This document shows positions 9,750-21,142 of a DNA stretch of 64,000 bases, in pieces (the first letter of the stretch is position 1; each line of letters begins with the position of its first letter). Origin of the DNA: Euclidia mi. Its lineage: Eukaryota; Arthropoda; Insecta; Lepidoptera; Erebidae. The stretch spans positions 43,711,598 to 43,775,597 of the forward strand of contig OX123182.2 of NCBI GenBank assembly GCA_944739405.2, written 5' to 3'. The notes beneath the pieces are model-generated. The model saw only the letters and a program-made list of their open reading frames with translations. It made no database searches and was not told the origin of the DNA. Made by a program: the position numbers and the translations under genes.

Positions 9750-12574
9750 AATACTCTTATTTACGAATTCAAACTTTGTAACCTAAAACTTTACATACAA
9801 AAACATCATGTTCAAATAAAGAGCTCCTACATTAAACACAACTAACATTGCTCAGTGTTCTTTCAATATTACCATGGGCATTTATCAACGTTCCAGTGAC
9901 AAATAACATTCATATTTTGCTTCAGGTTCACTGAGCAAGTACTCTGACTACTTATATTGAAGAGAAAAATTACTATTGAAACATTGGAATACCTAATGCC
10001 GGTGATTCAATGTGACTTTTTGCTTAATATTGGTTTATATTCATGTTACATTTTTATGTGCTGAAGATATTATCTACTATTAGATTAGTTGAAGTGGTAT
10101 TTCACTTCTTTCTTACCCTTCACTTAGGATATGTGAAGGGAAAAATTGATTCATATGATAGGGCTATAATCATTCATATATGATGTTTGTTTGCCTTTTC
10201 AGCCTTGTTTCTGAATTACATGTGACAGTCAGGTAACACGAAAAAGGTCAATTGTATAAATAAATTATTGACTGGTCTCAAAAGTTTACCAGACAGCGTT
10301 TACAGGCAGTACTTTCATGGTATTTAGTCATCAGTTACTATTTATTTAATTATTTTATAGCGACCGAATAGCACTGTAGGTGGTTAGTAGGTATAATCGA
10401 GAGTTTCGTTTCTTAATCAAAATAAATATTGACATATATTAGGTTTGTGTTAATGATAGTATCTTAATGTTTATCAGTTACCTAACTGCCATTGCACAAG
10501 TTCTATCATTCAAGAGTAATATAATATATATCTATATCATAACATTATGTTACCAAAATAACAGCTAAACAATTCGTATGAAATACCTTTACGTAACACG
10601 TCCGTACATATACAACAATAAAATAGATACAGATAGGGACAGTTTTTGGCATTGTTTCGCCTCACGTTATATAAATTAGTTCGTCATTGTATCGTCCCAA
10701 TCTTACCGACGCTACGTCCAGATTGTACTGCTAATATTGGAGAGGATTATTTGTCTCGTACACGTCAACTCTTATCTACATTTACTTTTTTATGTTTCGC
10801 AATCTTCATAAGAAACCTTTTAACAGGTATGAGTTTTTATAAATAAATACACAGCATTGTGATATAAATTATTCTTGTTTACTGTTTAGTTGATTCCGGA
10901 TTGTCCAGTAAATATAGACGCGACATGACATACATATGTACATCAAAGACTCATGCATGTTTCCCGGAAGGATAGGCAGAGTCCACGGAACGCTATTTGC
11001 AACGATCATGGCATTATGTGTACAAACGTTTCAAAGTAAAATTCTCAGAAGAGACCTTTGAGTGATCAACAAATTATTGCTTAAAATTGATGCTTCTACT
11101 CAGTGCACTTTGTGAAGGCAATTTCTCGCGAATCAGGCTTTTAAGCATCGAATTCGTGAGCAAACACGAACTTCAACCAATCGATGTTCGCGATACCTGT
11201 CTTGTCTTCATTCACCGAGACAGAAAACTAAACACATTGATAAATACACTCAAATCACGGAACAATCACGCCACATTTATTCTCGAATGAAAAGCTCCGA
11301 AAGGTAAACGGTTTTTATAAAGAAACGTTGTAAATCTTCACGAAGTAGACAAGTAGAGGATGGCAGATGTTTTCGTATGCACACAGAGTGGTGCGCTCAA
11401 TCAGTTCTCAAAGGAAACGGTTCCGACGTAAGATCAAAGGCGTCACTCATTACCTTACTTCGTACACTTTGTTAGTGGCTTAGTCTATACTTATGATGCC
11501 AATTGACTATCTATAGATAATTGCATATATTGAATTAAATGATTTCTGCAATAGTTTCATATGCTTACTTAATTGTTTTCTGAAATAGTTTATGGGTACA
11601 GGAACCTTTTGTGCATAAGTAATGAAGGACACTAATTAGACTCTTAACTACATATGTTTTAACTTACCACAATTTCAGCACAAGATTGTCATATGATATA
11701 GCAATTTCAAATTAGTTTAATAATATAAAATTACTATTTTATATTTTTTATCAGCTACGCTTGGTTTTACTGACCACCAACTTCTTTATTGAAGCATATT
11801 ATTATAGTGTTAGATATGTTATTTTATAAAAATAAGAACGATTTTTTTACTTGCCAAGTATTTTAAACTAATTAGTATATTTAAAGAGTTGTAAGCATAA
11901 AGAGTTGCTTAAATCGTTTATATTCACGTATTAATATACGTGAATATAAACGATAATGTTACAATACAAAATATATTCCGTAAATAGCAAGTTGCAGTTC
12001 CAAGTTACCATAGAACTTCCAAGTCAGGAAAATTTCCTCAGAATTCTGTGAACACTAAATTGAATTTGTGACAGTTACATTGAAATTTACTTCAAATCAG
12101 AATTTAATAAATTTAACAATATAAAGGACATGGGCGAAAATGTATAAAGCCTGGGCTCACCCACCAACAGAGATGAGATCACTTTGAATATACTTTTAAA
12201 GCACTAAAAATAAAGATAAAAACTCATTTTTGCGAAGAATCCATGGGATTATTCTGCTCCTGTTATCCTCCTATTGATTATGCTCCTCGTACTCATAAAT
12301 ATTTTTCTCCTACCATAAATAAACTATAATCCTGCAAAGTAATGCTGTTATGGCATTGTAGTTTTTGTTGTTTGACATCTTTAACTAGTTTTAAGTCCAG
12401 ATGCAAAGAATACATAAAAATAAAACAGCTGCTAACAGTTTAAAATATTTATTTTTTATTAACATTTCAATCAATATCAATAATAATATCGTTTAGATGA
12501 CCTGTTGGTGGATTAAATAGTATGTGCCGAGAGGATACACGAAAACTAGTGATGTGCTGGATCGTTAACGCTAG
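9750..12574. other. Non-coding AT-rich stretch
   Basis: Short open frames (10646-10846 and 11087-11290) look random. The one structured element is the hairpin at 11913-11954. Confidence 0.5.
11913..11954. repeat. Perfect hairpin, 19-bp arms
   Basis: ATCGTTTATATTCACGTAT at 11913-11931 is followed by four bases (TAAT) and its exact reverse complement at 11936-11954. I see no coding or terminator context. It may be a quasi-palindrome completed by template switching, or a tiny foldback. Confidence 0.85.
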
Positions 12575-12577
12575 ATT

Positions 12578-12772
12578 ACTAACCTTCGTCAATTCGATTA
12601 CGCGGGTTTGTTTAAATCGTGCTAACTTTTGCGCGCGCGATCGCACTGCTTCAACACTTTAGATAATCTCAGTCGACCCGTCACCCCCCCGACTGACGGT
12701 AGTGTTTTGAGTGGGGGGGCACCGTGAGCGCCGTTCCAGCAACCATGGGTCGTCGGATCGACGAAGGTTAGT
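12578..12772. mobile_element. Candidate 195-bp MITE-like element
   Basis: ACTAACCTTCGTC at 12578-12590 faces its reverse complement at 12760-12772, and similarity continues about seven bases inward. ATT flanks both ends (12575-12577 and 12773-12775), which could be a 3-base target duplication. The interior has facing C-run and G-run tracts near 12683 and 12711. A third inverted copy of the end (ACGAAGGTTAGTAAT) sits near 13318, so a longer element is an alternative. Confidence 0.4.
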
Positions 12773-13339
12773 ATTAACGTAACATTTTGTCTTTTTTAGT
12801 TGGTGAACTCTTGCGTTATTTTTGTTTTGTTTATTTATTTTTGCGAAAATAATGCGACCGATGTACCTCCTACCTAAAAAAGGAAAATATAAGCCTTGTG
12901 TCCCTCCGCAAAGCGAAGGATGACTAAAAGTAGTTGCACCCAGAGCAAGAAATCGTTGTGCGGGGAGCACAAGCTTGACGTTTGTCACAAATGTATAACT
13001 TGATAGATTCTTACCAAAATTTTTGTTTCATTACTTTACTTCATTCGTTATTTCTTATATTTGAAAATTATTTTTCACATTTAAGTACTTTAAAATAATA
13101 CTTTAAAAAATCTTTTAAAATGTTACCATTGTTAATTTGCCATAAAACCTACGATCTCATTTATAAGGCTGATTTTTTAAAATATGCCGTTTTGGTTTAT
13201 GTAAATTTATTAATTAATAAGAAGAATATAATAAATTTGTAATAAAAATTAAAAATATGCATGTTTAATTCAAATAAAACCCACTATCCCCTTTATTAAA
13301 TACCGTAGTCGAAAGTACGAAGGTTAGTAATAAGGGTCG

Positions 13340-13735
13340 AAAAATAAGGTCAGTGATCTAGGGTTAAAAATGTATATCTGCGGATACTGATCGGAATACG
13401 GATATTTGGTGTCAATATCCGTGGATACGGATACGGATCTTTATTTTCTTCCTGAATCGATGTCGGTGCGCGTGACTTAGTTGACGTCACGTACGCCCAC
13501 CGGAACAATAGACAGATCATGTTTCAACTTTTATTGAAATTATATTAAAAATACTCTGAATGGAATTTAATAGTTTTATATTTTTACCTAACCACCAATA
13601 GCATTCCATCCTGTCAATTGAAAATAATAAGGTGAAAGATCCGTAAAAGATCCGCTAGAAAAGTAACGGATACGGATCTTTCTTCTTCCTCGGATATCCG
13701 CGGATACGGATATCCAGAACAACACTAACGAAAAC
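13340..13735. mobile_element. Possible decayed hAT-like non-autonomous element
   Basis: Clusters of GGATACGGATAT and ATCCGCGGATAC occur at 13378-13440 and 13640-13712. The right edge reads CCAGAACAACACTA, resembling hAT termini that begin TAGTGTTG. The left edge is unclear and I find no 8-base duplication. Open frames across this region do not resemble a transposase. Confidence 0.3.
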
Positions 13736-13859
13736 ACACAGCTAACACCGTGAGAATCACGAGTCGACTGACTGAGAGCAGTGAAAGCAGACGGGCGCCC
13801 GAGCAGGCGTCCGAGAGGTGTGAGAGGGATGGACAGTGTTGTAAAACACACGGGCGCAA

Positions 13860-14234
13860 CTGCATCTATTGTTTACCTTTATTAATGTATGAATACATTG
13901 TTACTATAACAGTTTTATGACTAACAATTGTATTTTACTACAAAATCTATTTAAGTGCATATCTTTTTTCTGCAATGGAATTGAAGGTGGTGCCGGTAGT
14001 AACAATTTTAGTACGAACAAAATCCTTTACAATGGCATATGCCATAACTCTGTTGGACACTGAGCCCAATTTTACGCATGGTCCTTTAAGTAACTATGAA
14101 AAACTCGTTAAAAATAAGCATAGACCTGCGCTGAAATGTTAAAATAGTCAATCACAATATCTGAATTAAAGTTCATAATAATAATATGATTTGGCAAAGA
14201 GATTTCTGTGATACTATTTTAGAGGATTTCTCAA
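13860..14234. other. Non-coding stretch before the first LINE
   Basis: I see no gene here. Part may be the decayed 5' end of the LINE that follows, since the esterase-like frame at 14235 lacks its beginning. Confidence 0.4.
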
Positions 14235-14672
14235 ATGAAGGAGGATTTCTCAAAAAGACAGCATATCATAGAATGTGTTGAAATGTTATTAGACCTTAAT
14301 TCCAAGTTTAGTTGTAAATTTATTTTATGTGCTTTGCCTTACTCAAATGACTTAACACATACACAAAACATGCACATACACACATTAAATATGTTATTAT
14401 ATAATATAACTTGTCGTCATAGTGACGCAATATTGTTTTTTGACGCTAATAAATTTATTAGTAAATTTACTTTAACAAGAGATACAATGTATCTGCCATT
14501 TTATATTAAGCGACAGATTGCTAAACTATTAGCATACAATTTACAACAAGGCAGAGAGCCTTGTGTTGATAATTTATTTGATAGGGTTAGTACTTGTACT
14601 AACAACGTTTTTATTGACACGTCTTGTGATTTAAACTCCAAGATAGGACAACAGTTAGGCTGCAGTATTTGA
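14235..14672 (+). pseudogene. LINE ORF1 fragment, esterase-like
   Basis: The 145-residue frame has helix-strand blocks such as FILCALPYSND and DAILFFDANKFI, recalling the C-terminal half of SGNH/GDSL-type esterase domains in ORF1 proteins of CR1-like elements. The catalytic serine block would lie upstream and is not seen. A direct repeat of GAGGATTTCTCAAA surrounds the ATG. ORF1p would bind element RNA; the esterase role is not well established. A stop at 14670 separates it from the endonuclease frame. Confidence 0.45.
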
Positions 14673-14745
14673 ATATAGTACACCAAAACATGCAGGCAAA
14701 GAATTAGAGTTAAGTTTATTTCTAGAAAAATATGATGTTAAGGTT

Positions 14746-15486
14746 TTGTGCTTAACTGAACATTGGTTAAAGAACCATGAGCTTATTGTTATAAATCAAT
14801 ATTATACAGTGCAGAGTTCGTATATAAGAATGCAGGCTATTAGAGGCGGTTCTCTCATAATAACTTCAAATTTATTAAAATGTAAGGAACGTAAAGATAT
14901 TGTTAATTTATCTATTGAGCGCACTATTGAGTTGTCCTGTGTGGAATTAGACCTATATATAGTAATTTGTGTATATCGACCTCCTTCTGGTGACTATAAT
15001 CTATTTGAGACTGTTATGGAAGATGCTATAAATAAAATTAAATGTAGTAATAAGAATATTATAGTATGTGGCGATTTTAATATTAATATTTTAGAGAACT
15101 CTTCACAGTGTATTAGATTTCTGAATCTTTTCAAGTCATTTAATTTAAGTAACCTATTCTGTGTACCTACTAGAGTATCTGCAACATCTTCTACTTGTTT
15201 AGATAACATATTTAGTTCTTGTGCTGCCACAAACCCAGTAGTAATTAGTTCTCTCCCTTCTGATCGTGGACAGATAGCTAGTTTTCCCTGTTCAACATAT
15301 GATAAATCACGTACAGTAGAATGTAGGCCTCAGACTACCAATCGTCTAATACGTTTCAAAACCAATATTATTGCTAAACTCAATACCTCAATATTGAACT
15401 CACAAAATCCAAATACAATTTATAACTCACTTTTTGGACTAGTAAATAATGAGTTTCAAAATACCTTCAAGAAACAGTCACACTAA
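14746..15486 (+). pseudogene. LINE endonuclease domain (5' part of ORF2)
   Basis: The 246-residue frame carries CLTEHWL, VICVYRPPSGDY and IIVCGDFNINIL, the conserved blocks of the exonuclease/endonuclease/phosphatase fold that nicks target DNA. The N-terminal catalytic asparagine region lies upstream in poor frame. The final histidine block should follow near residue 170, but the sequence departs after VISSLPSDRG, probably through an indel. The frame ends at TAA 15484-15486. Confidence 0.75.
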
Positions 15487-16371
15487 AGGGTACTATGGGA
15501 TCTTTTAACCAGTGTTCACTATAGGTAAATACAAAAGTAGAGCCAAGTTGTTTGAATTATATGGTATGAAACAACATAGATTTGACACACCTTTTCGAGA
15601 TTATGTAAAAAAGTACTCAAAAATTTTTAAACAAGTTTGTATTATGGCAAAATCTAAATTTATTAGTAATTAAATTAAGCATTCAACAAATATAATTAAA
15701 GAAACTTGGAAAATTATAAATAATGAAACAGGAAGAGCACGACCACGGGAAAACCAATTTGAACTTAAAGAAAACAATTTATTAGTCACCAATAAAACTC
15801 AAGTAGCACATATGTTCAATAGTTTCTTTGCGAGCATACCTTTAACAACTACTAGCTGTTTACAATCATCATCTTTAGACGCTGGAAATTTTTTGCTTAG
15901 CAGTGTACCTGAATGCAAGAGCGTGTTTAGATTCGAGCACGTTACCCCGCGAGATATATTGATCGCATATAATTCAATTAATATTAAAAATACCGGTGAC
16001 TTTTGGGGCATTTCAATTAAAATTTGAGGTACTATAGTTGAAACTGTTGCGCCTTACCTATCTATAATTTTTAATCAATGCTTTGACCTAGGCGTATTTC
16101 CAGATTTGATGAAATTAAGTAAAATTATACCCTTATTCAAATCTGGCAGTAAAATGATATTAATAATTTTAGGCCCATATCTATCTTACCGGCATTTAGT
16201 AAAATATTTGAAAAGATTCTTTTAAAGCAGCTACTAAACCACTTTAATTTAAATAGTCTGCTTCACAAGGATCAATACGGATTTACTAAAGGTAGATCCA
16301 CTACTGATGCGGGTGTTGCTCTCATAAAACACGTTTATAGTGCTTGGGAGTCATCAAAGAATGCTATTGGA
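15487..16371 (+). pseudogene. Decayed start of the LINE reverse transcriptase
   Basis: Scattered frames keep family residues. 15812-16027 has MFNSFFASI. From 16140 a frame reads on to FRPISILPAFSKIFEKILLK and then YGFTKGRSTTDAGVAL, the usual fingers region upstream of the palm. Stops and at least two indels (one near 16150) interrupt it. It connects the endonuclease at 14746 to the RT palm at 16372. Confidence 0.7.
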
Positions 16372-17496
16372 GTGTTCTGTGACCTATCTAATGCATTTGA
16401 CTGCGTTCAGCACGACACGCTACTGCGTAAGCTCCGCCACTATGGCGTAGAGAAAACCGCACTTAGTGTTGTCGATTCGTACCTGCGGCAGAGATTTCAG
16501 TGTGTCGATGTAAATGGGACTACATCCTCTAAATTACCTATACAGCTAGGCGTTCCACAAGGCTCAATTTTAGGTCCTTTTCTATTTCTTGTATATATTA
16601 ATGACTTACCTTTTTATTTAAAAAACATCTGTGATGTTGTACTTTTTGCAGATGATACGTCACTTATTTTTAAAGTAGATAGGAATAGAAATCAATTTGA
16701 TGATGTAAATAATGCACTATTACAAGTTACACAATGGTTTACAGCAAATAACCTAGTACGTAATTCTAGGAAAACTAAATGCGTTAAATTTGCTTTACCT
16801 AATGTAAGACAACTGGGACCTAATATTATGCTAGATAGGGAGGAACTTGACACAGTAGACTCTACAGTGTTCCTAGGTATTACACTAGATAATAAGTTAC
16901 AATGGGGTGCACATATAGCATGTCTTGCAGGAAAGCTAAGCTCTGCTGCGTATGCCGTCAGAAAAGTTAGGCAACTTACTGACATCGACACAGCTCGTTT
17001 AGTTTATCTTAGCTATTTTCACAGTGTTATGTCCTACGGCATTTTGTTATGGGGCAAAGCTGCGGATATTCAGAATATCTTTGTTCTACAAGAACGAGCG
17101 GTAAGAGCAATATACATGTTAGGTGCAAAAGATACTCTTAGGGAACGCTTTAAGTCTATAGGAATTCTTACAGTAGCCTCGCAATTTTTATTTGCTAATA
17201 TTTTGTACATTAGGCAAAATATAGGTTTATATACCACAAAAAGCGATATACATAACATAAATACTCGAAACAGGCATAGGTTATATGCCCCTTATCATCG
17301 TTTACATAAAGTTAATAATTCTTTTGTAGGGCTAGGTATTCGTATATACAATAAAATACCAATTAGTCTTTTAGAATTACCATTTAGTACATTTAAAACT
17401 AAAATAAAAGACTGCCTTATTAAGAAAGGTTATTATACTATTAATGATTATTTCAGTGATAAGGATAGCTGGTCACTTACGCTAGACAAATCATGA
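16372..17496 (+). CDS. LINE reverse transcriptase, palm to C-terminus
   Basis: This 374-residue frame begins inside the palm with FCDLSNAFDCVQHD and continues with VPQGSILGPFLFLVYINDL, then FADDTS (FADD codons 16645-16656), the metal-binding catalytic motif. A FLGITLDNKLQW thumb-like block and a 150-residue C-terminal region follow, as in CR1/Jockey-group ORF2. The segment is intact to its stop, though the protein lacks its start. The enzyme would copy element RNA at a nicked target. Confidence 0.88.
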   Translation: MFCDLSNAFDCVQHDTLLRKLRHYGVEKTALSVVDSYLRQRFQCVDVNGTTSSKLPIQLGVPQGSILGPFLFLVYINDLPFYLKNICDVVLFADDTSLIFKVDRNRNQFDDVNNALLQVTQWFTANNLVRNSRKTKCVKFALPNVRQLGPNIMLDREELDTVDSTVFLGITLDNKLQWGAHIACLAGKLSSAAYAVRKVRQLTDIDTARLVYLSYFHSVMSYGILLWGKAADIQNIFVLQERAVRAIYMLGAKDTLRERFKSIGILTVASQFLFANILYIRQNIGLYTTKSDIHNINTRNRHRLYAPYHRLHKVNNSFVGLGIRIYNKIPISLLELPFSTFKTKIKDCLIKKGYYTINDYFSDKDSWSLTLDKS

Positions 17497-18169
17497 TCTT
17501 TATACCTAATTAGAATTATATAGATACTTTGCATTTTTCAGTTAATCTTTATATAATATTTCTAGTTCTTTTAAATTACTGTTCATGTATTATTAGGTCA
17601 TTCAACTTAGGTACTACATTTACATTTGCACTGTTGTTCCACTAATTTTATTAAAGTTTTACTGCACTGTAAGATGAAGATAACTCGTGATTATGGGCTG
17701 TAAACTAATGTTTTAGTAATTTTGTGTATTCATATACAGTCACTTCTGTAACATATATTTCCACCATATAGTTATGAACATGGTCGCGAGTTGCCTACAT
17801 TATAAGACGTAAGTGGATGCTCCTGTTACACAATATTCACACTGGAAGGCTACTACAGCAGTTAAATTGGTAACTGCATTAATTATTTAAGTATTATGTA
17901 TGTTCCTAATTACTATTTACAAGTAATTAATTACAATGTGAAACAGTTGCAGCTCCTTACAAAAACGAAATATGTAACATAACACTGGCGATTAAAACGA
18001 GTGGCCACGAGTTTTATTGCCCGTTCTTTCTCGTGGTTCTACCTATTGCTTTGCGAATGGGCAGTAAATGTAAATGTAGAAGCATTAAGTAATGTACATT
18101 TAAATTTGACGTTCATAAGCGTCACTTTGTGACCTAGATGAATAAATGATTTTTGACTTTGACTTTGAA
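17497..18169 (+). other. LINE 3' UTR and repetitive tail
   Basis: AT-rich DNA runs from the RT stop to AATAAATGATT followed by TTTGACTTTGACTTTGA at 18151-18168. Ends made of a short repeat rather than poly-A are typical of CR1-like elements. Confidence 0.65.
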
Positions 18170-18724
18170 CAAGTGCACTTTCAAAGAACGTTTCGAATGT
18201 CGATTTCATCGGCTTGCCATCGACTTTTCTTATGCCGACACAGCAATTTCGAGAGTAGGCTAATACTCGGCTGTAATTTTCCAGTAATTGAATGGAATTT
18301 CATAATGTAGCTGTGAGAAAATGCGTTCGGTTCGTACATAAAGCTCTAATATGGGCCCATATTAGACTCTGTGCCGTATTATTTGGCTCAAAGGCTATTC
18401 GAGAAATAAAATGAATGTAGAATGGACGGCCGTTTTCTGTGATGTCATGCTGGCACGTCTATAAATAAACTCTTTGTCGTCAATTATTTTGTGCCCGCTC
18501 GGTGGTATGAATTACCACTAGCCTGGTCCTTGGTCAGTATGATTTTTAACTTACGAAATATCCTCCTTATCGTAGTTCCTACCGTAGTATCCTCGTTATC
18601 CCAGCTAGAACGCGGGGTCCGATTTTCTTGTCTTAGCGGATTTGACTGTATATCGGCTACCTATCTGACCTCCGCAATCCAAAGGGATAGCTATATTCCA
18701 TGGTTGAGACTAGTGTCAGTTTAT
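18170..18724. other. Non-coding spacer
   Basis: I recognise no gene or RNA. The open frame 18491-18730 runs into the SINE body and looks incidental. Confidence 0.5.
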
Positions 18725-18921
18725 TCATAGGCACTGACTTCCTATAACGACTGTCTAAGATCTTCATGACAGCCGGGACCGACGGCTTAACGTGCTCTCC
18801 GAGGCACAGTGCAAGCGATCATTTATAATTCAATACGCACATATCTCCGAAATATCTTTGGATTCAAACCCAATACCCTCTGCATGGCAGTCTGTTGGTA
18901 TCTCCACTAGGCTATCGCTGC
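18725..18921 (-). mobile_element. tRNA-derived SINE (minus)
   Basis: The minus strand has an A box TAGCCTAGTGG (18904-18914) and a B box GGTTTGAATCC (18860-18870), the split RNA polymerase III promoter of tRNA genes. The body then reads GTGCCTCGGAGAGCACGTTA AGCCGTCGGTCCC and decays near 18725. The lack of a foldable full tRNA and the long body make it a SINE rather than a tRNA gene. No clean target duplication was found. Confidence 0.7.
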
Positions 18922-19751
18922 TTTAAACTCAAAACTAAACAATATATTCATACATAGACTGTGGGTCTGTCAGGTACAAGGATTTAAGTCTGATTTTACT
19001 CACTGCACTGATAACATGTCACAGAGAATGTATGGAGGTGTTCAGTCAGAATTTCACAACCAAATGCTGACGATGAATTATGCAATGCATAACGAGCACG
19101 TCAAGAACCTTATGTTTAAGCGTGCTATGAATCCCTTGTAACATCCTGTCATAGCTGGTGCGCTATTCGTAGCTCAACATTTCTTGAAAGGAATTTCTTC
19201 TTTCATCCCGATACTCGTACTTTACAGTAGCTTAAACATGTTTTCGTATTTGTTTAACAATGAGAAGAGATCAATAAATTTGACTTCATTTTTCTAATCT
19301 TTGATGAAATTCACAAATACTATGCTTTATGGTTTTAAACTTTCTCGATTTGTTAACATCATACAATCTTATTTAGCGGGTCTAACTCGCCATAATTGAC
19401 TGATTTTGGAGAATAAAAGAGGTATTTATGGCTTTAAATATGTCACCCGTTAAATAATATTGTATGATGTGTGCTTTATGGGTCGGTAAGTGGAGCCGTT
19501 CAAATGAATTTAAATATTTCTTCTTAGTTTGCAGAAAATTGCGCAAAGATTCTTTCATATTTTCAACTATCTCATCAATTTGTTCTTCCAATAGTAAGCT
19601 ATTGATCAAAGAAGTTTCTGATTTAATTCTGCAGCGGACCTATTTTACTTTGTGTATATGAAATCGTCCCTCAAGTATTTATTCCCTCAAGTATTTATTT
19701 ATTTAATTTATTTATTTATATTTTATATATAATATTTGCCTGTTTTGTGTT
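18922..19751. other. Non-coding spacer
   Basis: Short frames on both strands at 19382-19661 overlap and show no family motif. I see no RNA gene. Confidence 0.5.
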
Positions 19752-19835
19752 TCAAATTCAAATTCTTTATTGCGAACTATGTGTAAAAATAAATTTGTCA
19801 ATAATAGGTATGTAGGTTCTTAGAACATAGAGGCC

Positions 19836-20263
19836 TTTTTTTTTTTTTTGGTGTCGGGTTGGAAAATCCTCATGGAGTCCCTCCGCCCTGGGGGAAGAAC
19901 GAAGGGGACGCCGCCAAAACACTCGGCGGCCGCAGAGGATAGGGAGGACGGCAACACAACACCGCATCTCCTCTTCCTCTGCGGCCCCACCGCGACGCAA
20001 CGATGGTGCGCCCCCATTTGGTCGCGGGAGATAGGGCGCGCGTCAACGCAACACCGACACGTCTCTCCTCCCGCGACCGCACCCGACTGCGAGGGACAGA
20101 AGAACTGTCCCTCGCACCCGCCCCTTTGGACGCATCCTGCGCAGGCCTCCGTCAAGCCCACGCGGAGCGTCCACTCCTGGATCCCTCTTAGCTTCATCGC
20201 GGGTGACCAATCCACGGTTACTGAGCCCCCCCACCACGACAAGGTGGAGATCCCACGGGGGGG
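19836..20263 (-). mobile_element. GC-rich short retroposon, copy 1 (minus)
   Basis: The 428-base insert is flanked by AGAACATAG-A/T-GGCC (19822-19835 and 20264-20277), a 14-base duplication with one mismatch. On - it begins CCCCCCCGTGGGATCTCC and ends CCAACCCGACACC followed by a poly-A run. Copy 2 at 48961-49201 has the same first and last bases. No tRNA boxes are seen. Long frames across it on both strands are by-products of high GC content. It may derive from the 3' end of an R1-clade-like LINE. Confidence 0.8.
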
Positions 20264-20644
20264 AGAACATAGTGGCCTATTAGGGCATTGCAATTTAGTC
20301 ATGCATAAATGCTGCACTTTACGATCATGCACTAAATATCAATTTTACATCATATTAATTATTAACATATTACAATTTAATACATATTGCAAATACAATA
20401 ATATTAAAGTCAAATTTTACATAACATTAATCTAAAAATTGTCATCATTATTAATTTATATCACAGTATTTTATTGAATAATTATTTTACTTCAAGGAAC
20501 TCTGTTATTGAGTAAAAGGCATTTTTAATTAATAAATCGTTTAGCTTTCTTTTGAAAATAATTATTGAATTTATGATTTTGATCTCAATTGGCAACCAGA
20601 TATAAATCTTTATGCTCAAACAGAAAATACTATTGCTATACACT

Positions 20645-21142
20645 CTAGTGTGGGACGTCTTTTTGCGTAAGGTATATGGTTGTTAATGCATCATAACTTG
20701 TGATGTTTGATTTAACTAAAATTGAGGCCAGATAGATAAACAGAGCAAGGAGAGTTAAGATCTTTAGATTTATGAAATGTGGTTTACATGAATCTGTCTG
20801 GTGTGTCCCGCATATAGATCTAATACACTTTTTTTGAGCCTTGAACGCAATTTTTTTAGCAGTTGAGTATCCAAAATATAGTATCCCATACGATAGAGTG
20901 GATCCCACATAGGCATGATAAGCATATATTAGCGCAGTCTGTTTGGATACTTTTCTAAGCATGTAGAAAGCATAAGAAAATGTATGTAGTTTGGTACATA
21001 CACTATTTACATGTATTTTCCGTGACATATTTGAGTCCATATGGATTCCTAGAAATGTTATATTTGTTACCTCAGGTATTGTTGCGTTATTGTATGTAAT
21101 AGGTAATGGAATGGATGTCGCATTTTTATTCTTGAAATTCAT
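20645..21142 (-). pseudogene. LINE reverse transcriptase C-terminal part
   Basis: The 165-residue minus frame has ITFLGIHMDSNMSRKIHV, then YAYHAYVGSTLSYGILYFG and KAQKKCIRSICG, matching the region after the palm in CR1-like RT. The segment resembles the C-terminus of the RT at 16372-17496 in layout, but the sequence is clearly a different family. Confidence 0.7.

Larger units (their letters stand above)
14235..18169 (+). mobile_element. CR1-like non-LTR retrotransposon, 5'-truncated and decayed
   Basis: The order is an esterase-like ORF1 fragment, apurinic-type endonuclease, reverse transcriptase, a 3' UTR, and a tail AATAAATGATTTTTGACTTTGACTTTGA. Short-repeat tails and an SGNH-esterase ORF1 are known in the CR1/Jockey group. 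Frameshifts break the EN-RT frame at about 15300, 15490-15810 and 16030-16370. I could not find a target duplication, and the left edge is uncertain. Confidence 0.8.

Noticed and set aside
12659..12988. 109-residue minus frame with NLRRSDDPWLLERRS
   Set aside because: No family resemblance, and it overlaps a MITE-like segment; probably chance.
13588..13851. 87-residue minus frame
   Set aside because: It covers palindromic GGATAC-type repeats and has no recognisable domain.
19820..20435. Long overlapping frames on both strands
   Set aside because: They follow the GC-rich retroposon exactly and are expected from few AT-rich stop codons; the other copy does not preserve them.
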